Shown piece by piece: positions 33,265-44,901 of a stretch of 64,000 bases of DNA. Position numbers and translations under genes: made by a program. The notes under the pieces are model-generated. The model did no database searches. It was not told the origin of the DNA and saw only the letters and a program-made list of their open reading frames with translations. Within the stretch, counting starts at the first letter, position 1. Each line of letters opens with the position of its first letter. The stretch is from Cryphonectria parasitica EP155 (lineage: Eukaryota; Ascomycota; Sordariomycetes; Diaporthales; Cryphonectriaceae), in the NCBI RefSeq assembly GCF_011745365.1, contig NW_024468917.1, positions 2,723,501 through 2,787,500 of the forward strand, written 5' to 3'.

Positions 33265-36159
33265 CTAGTTTGGCAATGAAGCAGCTACATGCTTCAAGTT
33301 GTCCTCGACAGAGCACCTCCATCGTGCAGGGTCCTTCGCAATAGGTTGCCAATACTCGCCATGGCGCGGGTCGTTGGACACACACTTTGAAATGACCTCC
33401 TCGCGCTTCTCCTCGGTGCCGTGTTGCAGCAGGAACTTGTAATACCAGGCCCACGAGTCACCCACGTCACCGTCAAGCACGATAGCCTTCTCAAACCAGC
33501 TCTGCGCACGATCCAATTTCCTCTCGCCCCAGAAAATTCGCGCTACGGCCACAAAGAGAATTGGGTCATTTTCGACCTCCTTGATGGCCTGCAGCGCGAG
33601 CGGCTTCCGCTGCGTGCGGGGCTCCAGGTGCCATATACGCTCGCTCCACAGCAGTCCGCTCTTGGGCATCTCCTTGAGGGCGGATGCCATGAGGTTCTTA
33701 GCCTGCGCCATGTTGCCGGCCCGCCTTTCGACGCGGATTAATTCGCACCACAGTTCGGGGGCCTTGGGGACGGCAGTGCGCGCGCGGTCAAGGACGCTGC
33801 GTGCCTTGACGGTCGCACCGGCCTTCTCCTCGAGCCGGGAGTAGAGAATCCACAAGGATATGCTCTTGGGGCAAGCCTTGACGCCTATACTATAGGCTTG
33901 GCGGGCCTGGGGAATCTCTTTTCTGTCTTCATAGATCTGGCCCTTGAGCATGTGCAGCTTGGACGAGGCCGGGAAGAGCTGCAGGGCGTCGCCGACGAGC
34001 TCGAGCGCGCCATCGCTGTTGCGCTGTTGCCGCTCGAAGACCACGCTGCGCATGAAGACCCGGTCGGTGGGAGCTTGTTGTCTTGCTGTCTTGAGCAGCT
34101 CCCGTGCCTGATCATTGAAGTCATGATCCGCCTCGAGTTTGACGGCTGCCAGCCAGATCTCCTCGTTGTTCGGGTTCTGCTGGAACGCCTCGCCGAGAAC
34201 CTTCCGTGCCTCGTCCAGCTCGCCAGCCAGCAGCTTCTCCTTGGCGCGCATCAGCCAGAGGGTCTCTGAGTGTGGACAAGCCTCGGTGGCCTTCTTGAGG
34301 ACATTCGACAAGGCGTCTTTGCTTCCGTGATTCCGCTCAAGATCCACTGCCGCCAGCCAGACTGTCTTGCTCGTCGGGAAGACGCGTAAGGCGTAGGCAT
34401 AGATTGCGCGTGCTGTCTCATACCTCCCGCGCGCAATACTCATCTTCGCGTCCTCCATCCAGGTATCCTTTCGGTCATCGTCTTCATCCAGGCCCCAGCC
34501 AAGCGTCTCCTGTATGATGTTCGCGCATGTGACCACAGCACCCTCCGCCTCACACTTCTCCGCTTCCGCAATCCATTCCTCGCGTTTCGGCATGGCGGAC
34601 TCCTTGGCAAGTGCAACGATGGCACGCTTCATCATGTTGATCTTGGTCTGGCCCATCTGCTCCACAAGGCGCGCACCAGCGATCCAGATCTCATGACTCT
34701 GGGGATTCGCCCTCTGTGCTTTTTGTATGATCTTCTGCGCGTTCGCTGGTGTCTCTAGGTGTGCCAGCGCGAGCCAGAGCTCGACACTGTTGGGAATTTC
34801 CTCCACCGCCTTCGCCAGCAACAGGCGTGCGTCTGCCGGGTCCTCCTCGAGGTTGATCGCCTCTTTCCACAGCATCTCACTCTTGGGTATGTAGAGCAGG
34901 GCTTGCCGGATCACCTTTTTCTTGGACCGAGAGTCCAACTCTAGCTTCATGGCCTCCACCCAGAGCCGCACTGACTTGTTGTTCGCCTTGATAGCCTCTG
35001 CCGCAATGATCTTGGCGTTTCGGTTCTCGTTCATCCTGATATTCTCGAGCCACAAGTCCTCGGATCTGGGGTTTTTGGCACACCCCTTGGCGATGAGATT
35101 CCGCGCTGTCACCACCTTCCCGGCAAGCTCCTCGACCCTGGCGGCTGCGATCCAGGCGGGCGGGTGCAACGGATTTGACTCGTAGGCCGACTTCAGCAGC
35201 TTGCGCGCGAAATCCACATCCCCCACGCTGACCTCAGGTATCTCGCCGGCCTTGGCCATGGATGTGAGGTATCCCTTGGGGTCGACGCTCGTCGACGTAC
35301 CGAGGGAGGTAGCAGTGCCACTGTTCTGAGACGCCTGGTCGAGCCTGGCCTCGAGCACCTTCTTCTGAGCAGCACCAATCTTGGCAAAGTTCGTCATGGA
35401 CCCGTCTTTGGCATCCGCAGCACTGTCATCATTGACCGTGGTGCCCATCTCGCCAGCATCGCGGGCGGCTGCGAGGACGGAGTCGGGAACGGCGTAGAAC
35501 CTCTGACGGCGAGCCTCCCGTTCGCGTTTTGTCTTGCCGGTCATGTCTTTGACGTCAGGGAGATTAGCCCATTCATCGTCGGTAACAGAGCCAAGGGCGC
35601 GCTTCAAGTCGGCAAACTGCTGCTGGATCTTTGGGTTCTTGCGCTCGTATTCGGCCACTTCTTCGCGCTCGCGTGTTTCCCTGTGGTAGAGACAAGATGT
35701 GTCGGTATTCTGGTTCATCTATCATCACAAACGATGAACTCTGTGCTTACAAACACACACAAACGCATACACACATGATGGAGGGTTGGGGCGCGAGACT
35801 AACCTCTGCTTCTGGCGCCGCTTGGCCATCTTCTCGTCTACCTCTTTCCATATGCGATCTGCCTCCTCGTCGTCCTTCTCGTAGATACCGCCTGCGAATA
35901 GACCAACTTCGTTATCAGGGTCTTGGTAGCGCCCATCGCCATCGTTTTCGCCGCCGCCGCCGCCGCCGTCATCCTTTGCTTCAGTCAGGCCAAGCTGCTC
36001 GGAGCGCTTCTTGATGGCTGATGAGATCTGCTCCTCGCTGGGCCCATCGCGCGCAGGACCCAGATCGGACCGTGTAGTAAAGCCGACGGCACCTCGACCA
36101 ATACCGGCAACATAATTTTCTGGGGCCGGCTGGCTCAGGAAATCACGACGGCTGGTCAT
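33265..36159 (-). CDS. PRP6: pre-mRNA splicing factor Prp6 (fission yeast Prp1)
   Basis: Two exons on the minus strand: 36159-35804 and 35680-33265, giving 923 aa, the normal family length. Prp6 is the U5/tri-snRNP bridge protein of the spliceosome. The N-terminus holds the PRP1_N region (DFLSQPAPENYVAGIGRGAV, then GFTTRSDLGPAR), and the junction restores QKQRETREREEVAEYERKNP in frame. From about residue 270 onward the protein is a long solenoid of HAT/TPR-like repeats, each with a W..A..E..G or LW..A...E pattern (PPAWIAAARVEELAG, SEDLWLENIRMN, NEEIWLAAVKLE, APELWCELIRVERRAGN). A poly-Gly stretch occurs in the N-terminal linker near residue 60. The ATG at 36159 gives the conserved MTSRRDFLSQP start. 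Identity is very secure. Confidence 0.96.
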
Positions 36160-37955
36160 GTTCGAAAGCGACCTGCGAGGCAGGAGGGGTAAATGGTCTT
36201 GTTGAAATTGGTGGTGGAAAGATTCGAGGCAACTTGACAATACGGCCTGAATAGCAAAGCCAAGGCATTGACTAGATTGCAGGGTGGCCCCTGTAGATGG
36301 CTTACTAAGCAGCTTCACTCACACCCTGAGAAAGTCCAACCTGGAAGTCAAGGAAGTTAAGGGAACTGCTTCACATGTGAAGAATAAATGTATCAAAAGT
36401 CTGTGGTTGATTGAGCATGCCACTTGTGTCAAGACGGTGTAATCTATGCTCTTATCATTCACCAGGCTAATTGTTGGACCCAACTCAGATGCTGTGAGGT
36501 CTCGTCTGCAGGAATTGGCAGAGCCTTGTGCTGTTCCTCATATTTAACTCTTACTTTGCAACTTCACGCAGGATTGAACCAAATGATGTTGACTTTGATC
36601 CTCAGAGAGGGGAAAGGTGGAATGCAGCATCTCAATCCGGATATTTCAAGCATGCCGTAAATGAACATGTCCCAACAATAGCTTTTTATTGCGGGCACGT
36701 TTTGCTTCAGTCTGAGCTCGCGCCCATCACAGGAATAATATATTACCACGGATGTACCTCACCGATAAGCTAGGGTGCCTGGGAATTGGCTGGACAAATC
36801 ATAAAATTCAATGTGAAATATAGAGACAATAATATTTTTCAGCTGAAGAGGCAGTAAGTCCGAGCGAAGATTCTAAGATAACCAGAAAAGACAGCGAGGA
36901 AATATTGAGACAGATACGTCCTTTTTGTCAGTCAAGTACGGTAAAAACAACACATAGGACACACCAAGGCCCCTGAAATGCTATCCGTGAATCTGTGCTT
37001 TCGGAAGGGGACCGTAATCCTCACAGGCTGGCGGGTGTGACTTACGGGACGGGCCTGAACAACAATCTCCTAGACCTTGAATCAAGATCCAAACTTCCAG
37101 ATCCAGTTCCAAGGTTTGACACAGGCGATGCATATATCTCGATGCTTTTGTTTTTGGAAATCACGAATCATGTCAATAACTTTTTTGGGGGCTGTTTCTG
37201 CCTGATTGATCAACCCAGCTGGTTTCATCTCCCTGAAATATATTATGGTACTACTGCAATGCTCTGTTTACTTTTGAGGCGATGCATGTGTGCGCCATGA
37301 TGGCAGGACTGTTTTCTCCGCCTACACACCACTACGACTAAGTCCCTAAGATTGCTAAGATCTCTTGTACGACCTTGTACAGCCTTGTACCCCCTGCATA
37401 AAGATGGTGTGTTGCTGCCTTCGGTGCACGAAGCTGCTGCCAGCGCCAAAATATGCATCCTGATTTGATTAAACCAAATCTGCAGGGGTGGTTTTCCGAC
37501 CCCACTTGAGCCAGCATTCATGCATAGTTGCTGCCTTAGAGGGGCAGGCAGTGTTTAGATCTCCAGCCTTAATTATATGCTTATTGCTGATTGGTTTGTT
37601 GCAGGACTCTGCTCGCATTTCCAGATCCTCCTCGCATGCAGTGCATGCAGCGATGGGTCCGTGACCCCTTCGAATGCACGCAAGAGGTCTAGACGCGTCC
37701 AGGAATATATCAGGCGGCTGAGATAGACCTTTGAGGACGATAAATCTAGATAGATACATCCATTGTGCGAGTCCTGTCTATCTAGATCATATCATTTCCA
37801 GCTTGCATTGGGGATGGCCATCCTCTTAGTGCTCGCCCATAAATCATTCCCCACCGCCGGATTCCTCCATCGTCGAATATCCTCCGTGACTTTTCAAGTT
37901 CCTGCCCAGTTCGATGTTCTTGATGCCGCGTCAAATCCAACCCGATCGCAAGACC
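36160..37955. other. 1.8-kb AT-richer divergent region
   Basis: It lies between the start of PRP6 and the DUF3176 gene. Base composition is visibly more AT-rich than in the first 36 kb. No gene or intact mobile element can be supported. Short frames on both strands lack family signatures. Confidence 0.5.
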
Positions 37956-39981
37956 ATGGCCAGCCATGTGACATATACCCCGGTAGATCAAGCCCGTGCC
38001 TCCAAGGAGATGGGAGGCAGGCCACCACCGGACAATTCGAGCCACACGACCAACCATCGTGGGTGTCGGGCCGCGTGGGCTAAGGACGGCTGGTTCGTTG
38101 AAATAGCAAGCACATTGCTGGGCATTTTGTGCGTCGTAGCACTGCTCATTGTCTTGCGCCATTACGATGGCAGGCCGACTCCTTACTACGGTTCGGCCTT
38201 GGGAACATCGCTCACACTCAACACCATCATCGCCACTCTCTCAACCGTGGCCAAGGCTGCCCTGCTCTATCCTGTCACCGAGTGCGTCAGTCAGTTGAAG
38301 TGGGTATGGTTCTCCAAAGAATCCCATCAGCTGAACGACATGTCCATGTTCGACAAGGCAAGCCGTGGAATCCGCGGGGGCTTCCAGCTGCTCTGGGCGA
38401 CAAGGCTGAGGACCTTTGCTATCTTGGGCCCATTCCTGATGCTCTTTGGACTTGCTATGGATCCGCTGTCGCAACAGCTGGTCTATTATCACTCCGTCGC
38501 TGTCAAAACATCAGCGAGCGCCACCATACCTATCGCCACCTCATGGGTCGCCGAAACTGGTGACGGAGGAATGATCATAGATGGTGCAGGTATGTTGTTC
38601 TGCTCCTTTATTTGCATTCATTCGTTACCCCTTTTTGTTTGCTCCCCTGTGCACTAGACTAACGAGATGTAGGATTTGCTGATGCTGCATACAATGCCAT
38701 CCCTACTGGCTTGAAGGGTGCGATTCAAACTGGCTTGTACAGCGCAAACGTATTGGTCGAGGATATTGCTCCATCATGCCCCAGTCTTAATTGCTCTTTT
38801 CCGTCCTACGCATCCCTCGCAGTCTGCTCGTCTTTCGCCGACATCACCTCCCATCTCGTCTCGGAGATCGATCCGGAGGATGATGAGTTTCTCCTTTGGT
38901 ATCTATCCGGCTCATCATCCAACATTTCTATAGAAACAATGACGTATTTCAACACAGGCTCTGCGTCGTCCAACAACACAAATTCAACCGCCAATGGATA
39001 TCTGCGTCCCTTGGACTTTAACAACTCAATAGCGTTCACAGAGGTTCCTTTGCCATTGGCGGATATCTTCGTTCTCTACGAAACCGGAACCAATGCCAGC
39101 GGCTCCACAACTTTTGGCGCTGTCGAATTTATTATGGAGTGGTGTGTCCAAGAATATACTACCGAGGTGGTCAACGGGAGCGTCAACACTTCACGTCAAA
39201 AGGCAACTCGCAACTTCACCAATCCGCTGTACCCGACACTTCAAGTGGGCTCGACAACCTATACGATCGATCCGAGTACTCACGTCAGTACCTCGGTGTT
39301 CCTAGACCGCATTCTTCAAGGATATGTCTATCGAGGTATGTTCAGCGCCACAGATAGTTTTCCTCCAAGCTTACCTGCTGAGACGTTGCAGACTGGGACG
39401 CCGAGCAGTACTGGCATGCAACTTCGGACGCAATCCAAGCATTATATGAGCCATACAATGTGTTCCAGGACATATCGCTGGGCGAGATACATTATTCACT
39501 TAACAGTAGTATCAGAGGTACAAACCAAACTGGACTTGAGTTTATCATTAACAATATGGGGACCAGCATGACAAACTAGTACGTCAGGAAGAGCGGCTGT
39601 CCTATTTGATGAGTAATATTTCTAACTTATATAAACAGTATAAGGGAGAATAACGCCGAAGTCGCCAATGGCACCTCACATTCGCAAGAGGTTTTAGTTA
39701 AGGTCCGATGGAAGTGGTTTGCAGCGCATGCATCATTTATCGTACTGTGTCTGCTTTTGCTGTCTTCTACTCTGATCGCTACACGCTTGAGCGTTCTGAA
39801 GAGTCTTGCGTGGAAGTCGTCTCCCTCCGCTGTTCTCCATGCGTTGAGCTCCAATCTGCAACATGCTAGCACGGGGATACTGACCGAGTCGGAATCAACG
39901 CCGCTCGATCAGGCTCAACTTGTGTACTTATGTAATGTAGAAGGTGAGGGATGGCGGCTCCAAGCTCACGATGGGAAGTAG
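37956..39981 (+). CDS. DUF3176 family membrane protein
   Basis: Four exons: 37956-38589, 38673-39335, 39392-39578 and 39639-39981, giving 608 aa. I chose the ATG at 37956 (A at -3, G at +4, opening MASHVTYTPV); an upstream in-frame ATG at 37914 is possible. The N-terminal third has three membrane helices: WFVEIASTLLGILCVVALLI, a second around NTIIATLSTVAKAALLYPVT followed by the family signature ECVSQLKWVWF, and a third around FAILGPFLMLFGLAMDPLSQ. A long extracellular loop rich in N-x-S/T sites follows, then a C-terminal helix FIVLCLLLLSSTLIATRL and a short tail. This is the DUF3176 layout, an expanded filamentous-fungal family of unknown function. All junctions preserve the frame. Codon use is less C-ending than in the housekeeping genes here. 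Confidence 0.88.
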
Positions 39982-41589
39982 TTTCTCGAGGTCATAAAAC
40001 ACTCCGTGCACCGGGCCGAAAAAAAAGGGAGGGGTACGTGTGCGTTCAAGATTGATATAACTCAAAACCAGTAGCAAACGAAATCCAGTCCTCAGTCTTG
40101 ATACAATATACGAGGGCAAAGGGCTTGCATTGCAGTGCGCTGAAGAGAAAAGAGAAATGAAGAGAAACGCCACGAGGGCAGCTAACCGAGGCTATCAACA
40201 GGTCTGGCTGTTGGCTGGCTGAGTAACTGGCCCTCGCACATACAAGCTATTTTCTTGTTCTTCTTCCCCCCCCCCCCCCCCTTTTCCTTTTCCCTTTTCC
40301 TTTTCCTTTTCCTTTTCCTTTTTTTTTTTTTTTCAATCTTTTTAATCTTATAAAAGAAATCAAGGTAACAAATTTTAAAAATACGTCGTGCTTGTAACTA
40401 CTGCCATAATTAGCCTACATTATTCTTAACCATGCATAACTTCCGCAGTAATAATCGGAACTTCCATCTTCTATGCAGTTATCTGTGTTTACGGTGCCTT
40501 GGACACTTAAACCTGGCTGCACACCTTCTGGACGGTATAGGTTAATTCTGGGCTCACTTAGAAAGCTTTAGCGTTGATGAAGAGGATGTCAGTTCGGATT
40601 GTCTACCAAGTAATGCGTTGTCAGAACTTTCAGGCTCCCGAACAGAAGCGACCGAACACATGATATCAGAATGCACAAGAGATATCCTCGTGTCCCCTGT
40701 TACCTATCAACTGAAGTTCGCAAGTAGTTACAGGACAAGTTGTCGTTGGTCTCGTGTGGACAATAATTATCTCGGGAATAGTCAACCACACCTTCAGCAG
40801 TGGAGGCCGTCCCTATAACACATGGCGAGGACACTGCCAGTGTCTTGAGGAAAGGGCCTTTGAGGCTTCGTTGATTAGGATTTGGAGGCTATCTACGGAT
40901 AATAATAATGTCTTGGAAGGTTTTGGATTTAGGCGTATATAAATTATACTTTACCTCGTGACTATTCAAGGTGAAAAAAAGCCACGAGCATTGATCTGTA
41001 AAGTATCTCTTCCCCGTCGTTGCCCATGATAGCAACAGCACCGCCCTCTCAATTTGGGTCTCTATCCCAGAGAACCAGAGTGTCCCCAGTATCAGAATGA
41101 TTTGGTAAGCTGAAATTTTTGTCTTAGATAGTTGACAAAGTCGTCGAGGTCTACACTTTTAACCACGTTACCAAGCAGAGGATTCCAGAGAAATTACATA
41201 GCTCTGGCACAACCTGAACACCTGAGACTTGCAGGAGAGTTCTTGTGATTATGAGATATGCCTTCTTTCAGATCTTTTCTTAAAGATTGTCTATTATTAT
41301 ATATACTATGCATGCCAGATGCTGTCATGTTGATACACTCGGATCAAAGGTCTATACCTCGGCGATTCGGAGCGCCGAAATTTCCAATAGATTATAATGG
41401 TCCCTAATGCAGGTAGGGTGGCCGGCCACGAAGTTTCAGACATATCCTTATGCCTGTAAACCAGCCATGTAGGTAATGCTTCATTTCATGACACGCCCAT
41501 ATCGTAAGTCTTTGTCGTTAGGTATCGTGTCATCGTTTGCTCGCCTCATCGCACGGCATCTCTCTACAAGACCCGGAGGCACATTGCGA
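39982..41589. other. AT-rich convergent region with low-complexity tract
   Basis: 1.6 kb between the 3' ends of the DUF3176 and PXA genes. It is the most AT-rich part of the window (for example 40350-40450 and 41230-41320). A frame of about 90 codons is open around 40546-40818 but has no ATG in a good position and no recognisable family. It may be a decayed remnant. Confidence 0.45.
40266..40333. repeat. C16 run followed by (CCTTTT)n and T13
   Basis: Sixteen consecutive C, then tandem TTTTCC units, then thirteen T. This is a pure polypyrimidine tract on the plus strand. Confidence 0.93.
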
Positions 41590-44500
41590 TTAGTGCGTGA
41601 GAACCCTCACAGCCTGAAGCATAATGCCGAAGATCAAGCCTCTTGCCACCTCCTCGATCTGAAGACAGTCAAAGATACGGCCTAAAGCCTCATTCGTTGC
41701 GTTCTGTCCCATAACACCGGATAAAGCAGCAGGCACACCGCTCTGGATCAGCAGACCACGGGCCTTTTCTCGAAGCTTCTCTTTTTCTTCCATACTCGGC
41801 TCGGGCGGCCATGCCTTGAGCTCTTCCTCGGTCGGCATAGTGTTCTCCCTGAGCTTACGCAGGTGGGAAGCGATGCCCGCATCGGAACAGTTGGTATCGA
41901 TTACAGAATCTTGAAGCATCTTTTGGATGGACACCAGCGAGGGATTGCCTGGCCGGAGCAGAAACGACTTGGCGGCGGCTAGGAGTGCTCGCCTAAAATT
42001 CCATGCTGAGGAGAGCGTGTAAAGCTCGTTAATCATGGCAAAGACAAGCTCCACGGCGACGCGAGTCTCCTGCTCCGAGATCTGGGAATATTGCTTCTTG
42101 GGCTTGGCGACTGGCGATACTCCGTCGCTTGTTGCCCTCTTGGCCTGGTGTTCACTGTTCACCGGGGTGCGTTGCGGCGTGCTATTCTCGATGGGCCGTG
42201 TCCTTAGGGGACTCTCAGGCGAGCCCCAGTCGTCCGGCATGGCGTCAGGTGGGGGCGGAAGCTTGAGCGCCTCAAGGCTCAGCGTGGACGGGGATCGTAG
42301 TGGAGAGCGGAGGGCAGCCAGGCTGGACGCCCGGCTGTTTGCCCGGCTGTTGGCCCTGCTGTCTCTGGGACTTGGCGACGGTCGATCCCAATGATCCACA
42401 CGGCCCGGTCGGTTCTCAGCATCCGAGTCGCCGGGGATCTGAAGGCTTGGCCGTCGCTCCATGGGAGGCGTTTTTCCAGGCTGCACCGAAATCACAGATG
42501 ACCGCTGGCTGTCAAGACTGTCTCGCGGTTTTCGGGAGCCGTTCAATGACAGGGTGCTGTCTATCCTTGGTGGCGTTGGCTGGGAAAATCGCTTGGTAGC
42601 ACCGTTTGTGTCAGGTAGAGAACTCGAAGTTGTCTTCCTCGATAGGCCCATGTTTCCGAATACGCCAGTAATAACTTTTCCGCCCTCGGCAACGCCCTTT
42701 GGCGCATTCGCCAGGACGCCAAACACATTCTTCCCAAAGCTCTCGACTGCCTGGAACCCCGTCTTGGATTCCTGCCGAGTGTGTCCTTGATCCTTGTCAA
42801 GAAACCGTTTCATGCCCTCACTCTCCGCGAGCGCCTTGTACCAGCACGCATCGCGCAGGTACCGCTCTAGCTCGCCCCGCAGAGATTCCCGCGTGTGGAT
42901 TTTGAAGTTTGGCAGCTCCTTGTGCTGCTCTGTGAATGCTGTGATCCCTGAGATGGTCGCTATTCTTCGGAGAACCTCATGCAGCTTCTCGAAATCAGTA
43001 TACTGTCTGGGAATCATCCATCCAGAGTAATACGAGGAACTGGGTTCAATCTGGATAAGGTAGTCCCAAGCTGGCTTCGAGCGGATACGACTCTTGTCGT
43101 TCGTGCTGTCATCATAGATGGTGATCTTTGCGTTCTGCAAGGTCAGCGACGCTGGCTTCTTCTGCTCCGCATCGCTGAGATCTGAGTCATCTTGCGCGAG
43201 AGGCACCAGTTGCTCGAAGTTGGTGAAACTGGCCTGCTGGCTGTGCTGAGGCAACACCTTGGGCACCGGGGAGTCTGCAATGTGGGATAAGTCGCTTCTG
43301 CCGGCTTCGCTGCTGAGTCGCTCCTCGCTCCAGGGGTTCTTTTCGGGAGGTAGCAGCTCGGTAAAGCTTGACGACGGTGCTCCAGGCTCCGTGGGGAGCG
43401 TCTTGGACACCGAGTTTGACTCAAGACCGAGAGCATCCACGTTCCTACCCAGGGCATCCGCCAATGTCTCCGGACCGTCTGCCTCTGTGGACAAGTTTGC
43501 CTGTGTGAGATTTGTTGACCTCCGCTTTTGCTCTTGCAAGATCAGGTCATTCATGCGCTTCATCTCCTCGACTGCATTTTCCATCTCCTCGTCTGCCTTG
43601 CTCAGCTTTTTCTTGTGGCCCTGACCGGAGTCTCGGCGCCGTGACCTGTCCGTTTCTGCTGAAGTGCGGCTGGTCTTTGTCAGACCGATGTTCCCGACAT
43701 TGCCATCCAGGTCAGCAAAGACCGCACTGTTGGCATCTGGGCCGGTCTGCATCCCAACGTCGATGGCCTGGTTGAAATCTGGCTCTCCGGCCTCTAGAAG
43801 GTAGACGATCCAGCCATTGATCCACTCGGCTTTGGAGCAGGTCTGGAGCGACATCTCGAGCATGACACCAGCTAGGATCTCTCGTAAAAATGTCCGGGCT
43901 GGATCGCAGTCGTAGGTTGGTCGGTCAAGAAAGCCAAGCAGGTCTTCGGACACGGCCTTGAACTTGGACGATTGGTGTCTCTGGCTGAGTAGATGCGACA
44001 GGTTCGAGTCGGGGTTCGAGGCGAGGTAATCGTAGACCGCGTCGGCGGCAGTCATCTTCGAGTCGGGAGGAAGGTCTGCGAACGCAGCTGAGAGCTCGGA
44101 AAAGAAGACGATGACCATGGAGGAGGAGTTGGTCAGGAAGTCTAAAAAGCTGTCTGCCGGCCTCTTCTTGCCCAGGTGGTTGGCGATGGACACGAGAAAG
44201 GAGGTCAGGACTTTTCTGCAGGAAAAGGGGAACGATCGATCCGTGGGGAGAATCGGGCTGTACCACCATTTGACGTAGTCCCTGATGACAGCATCGACGA
44301 AGCCATTGAGAGCCTCCCTGGTCTCAGGCTGGAAGTCGGCGAAACTCTGTGCCAGGAACTGGTCCTCATCCTCTGCTGCAGTCTTCCCATCCTCGTCGAT
44401 GCCTTTTGCGCCATTTCTCTCCCTCAACAGTCTTGCCACAATGTCGACACCTCGTTCGCCATGTACGGCTCGGGCATAGTCCGGGTTGGAAGCCTCCCAA

Positions 44501-44901
44501 TGGACGTAGCAGGCGATGCCTCCAAATGCGCCAATCAGAAGCAAGCCTAGTTGCCCGAGGATGAAGTAGGTGACGGCACCAAGGCCTACAGCTATCGCAC
44601 ACAGTGTATTCGGGGTTGCGGTGGACAAGAACTGGAAGAGCCTGGTGGTAACGTCTTCATCAGGTCTCGACGCCTTCGGATGGGCCTGGAAATGGGTGCT
44701 TGTCGGCGACGATTTCGGTAGCTTCCTGGTGAGAGACAGTTGTTGCTGTGCAATTTCCCTGTCCTTCGCCTTCTCTGGATGTGTCAGCATCCCATCGCCG
44801 AGATTCTGCGAATCAACGACGGGGCTTTCTGGCTGGGTGTCGGTAGAAGCCATGATGTCGGCGTCGGGAGGCCGTGGCTGGGTCGCATCTTGCACGGTCA
44901 T
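41590..44901 (-). CDS. PXA-PX-Nexin_C sorting nexin (Mdm1/SNX13-14-19-25 family)
   Basis: I start at the ATG at 44901 (MTVQDATQP), giving 1103 aa; the frame stays open to 45144 but that extension is low-complexity and less convincing. Residues about 98-135 form a membrane hairpin (LCAIAVGLGAVTYFILGQLG, then LLLIGAFGGIACYV). A PXA domain follows at about 185-395 (FVDAVIRDYVKWWYSPILP, RKVLTSFLVSIANHL, FLREILAGVMLEM). A Ser-rich linker leads to a PX domain at about 610-740 (YYSGWMIPRQYTDFEKLHEV, LRGELERYLRDACWY), then another disordered stretch and a C-terminal Nexin_C domain (ELVFAMINELYTLSSAWNFR). Family members tether the ER to vacuole or lipid droplets and bind phosphoinositides. Unlike yeast Mdm1, I see no RGS domain between PXA and PX. 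Confidence 0.9.
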   Translation of the reverse strand: MTVQDATQPRPPDADIMASTDTQPESPVVDSQNLGDGMLTHPEKAKDREIAQQQLSLTRKLPKSSPTSTHFQAHPKASRPDEDVTTRLFQFLSTATPNTLCAIAVGLGAVTYFILGQLGLLLIGAFGGIACYVHWEASNPDYARAVHGERGVDIVARLLRERNGAKGIDEDGKTAAEDEDQFLAQSFADFQPETREALNGFVDAVIRDYVKWWYSPILPTDRSFPFSCRKVLTSFLVSIANHLGKKRPADSFLDFLTNSSSMVIVFFSELSAAFADLPPDSKMTAADAVYDYLASNPDSNLSHLLSQRHQSSKFKAVSEDLLGFLDRPTYDCDPARTFLREILAGVMLEMSLQTCSKAEWINGWIVYLLEAGEPDFNQAIDVGMQTGPDANSAVFADLDGNVGNIGLTKTSRTSAETDRSRRRDSGQGHKKKLSKADEEMENAVEEMKRMNDLILQEQKRRSTNLTQANLSTEADGPETLADALGRNVDALGLESNSVSKTLPTEPGAPSSSFTELLPPEKNPWSEERLSSEAGRSDLSHIADSPVPKVLPQHSQQASFTNFEQLVPLAQDDSDLSDAEQKKPASLTLQNAKITIYDDSTNDKSRIRSKPAWDYLIQIEPSSSYYSGWMIPRQYTDFEKLHEVLRRIATISGITAFTEQHKELPNFKIHTRESLRGELERYLRDACWYKALAESEGMKRFLDKDQGHTRQESKTGFQAVESFGKNVFGVLANAPKGVAEGGKVITGVFGNMGLSRKTTSSSLPDTNGATKRFSQPTPPRIDSTLSLNGSRKPRDSLDSQRSSVISVQPGKTPPMERRPSLQIPGDSDAENRPGRVDHWDRPSPSPRDSRANSRANSRASSLAALRSPLRSPSTLSLEALKLPPPPDAMPDDWGSPESPLRTRPIENSTPQRTPVNSEHQAKRATSDGVSPVAKPKKQYSQISEQETRVAVELVFAMINELYTLSSAWNFRRALLAAAKSFLLRPGNPSLVSIQKMLQDSVIDTNCSDAGIASHLRKLRENTMPTEEELKAWPPEPSMEEKEKLREKARGLLIQSGVPAALSGVMGQNATNEALGRIFDCLQIEEVARGLIFGIMLQAVRVLTH

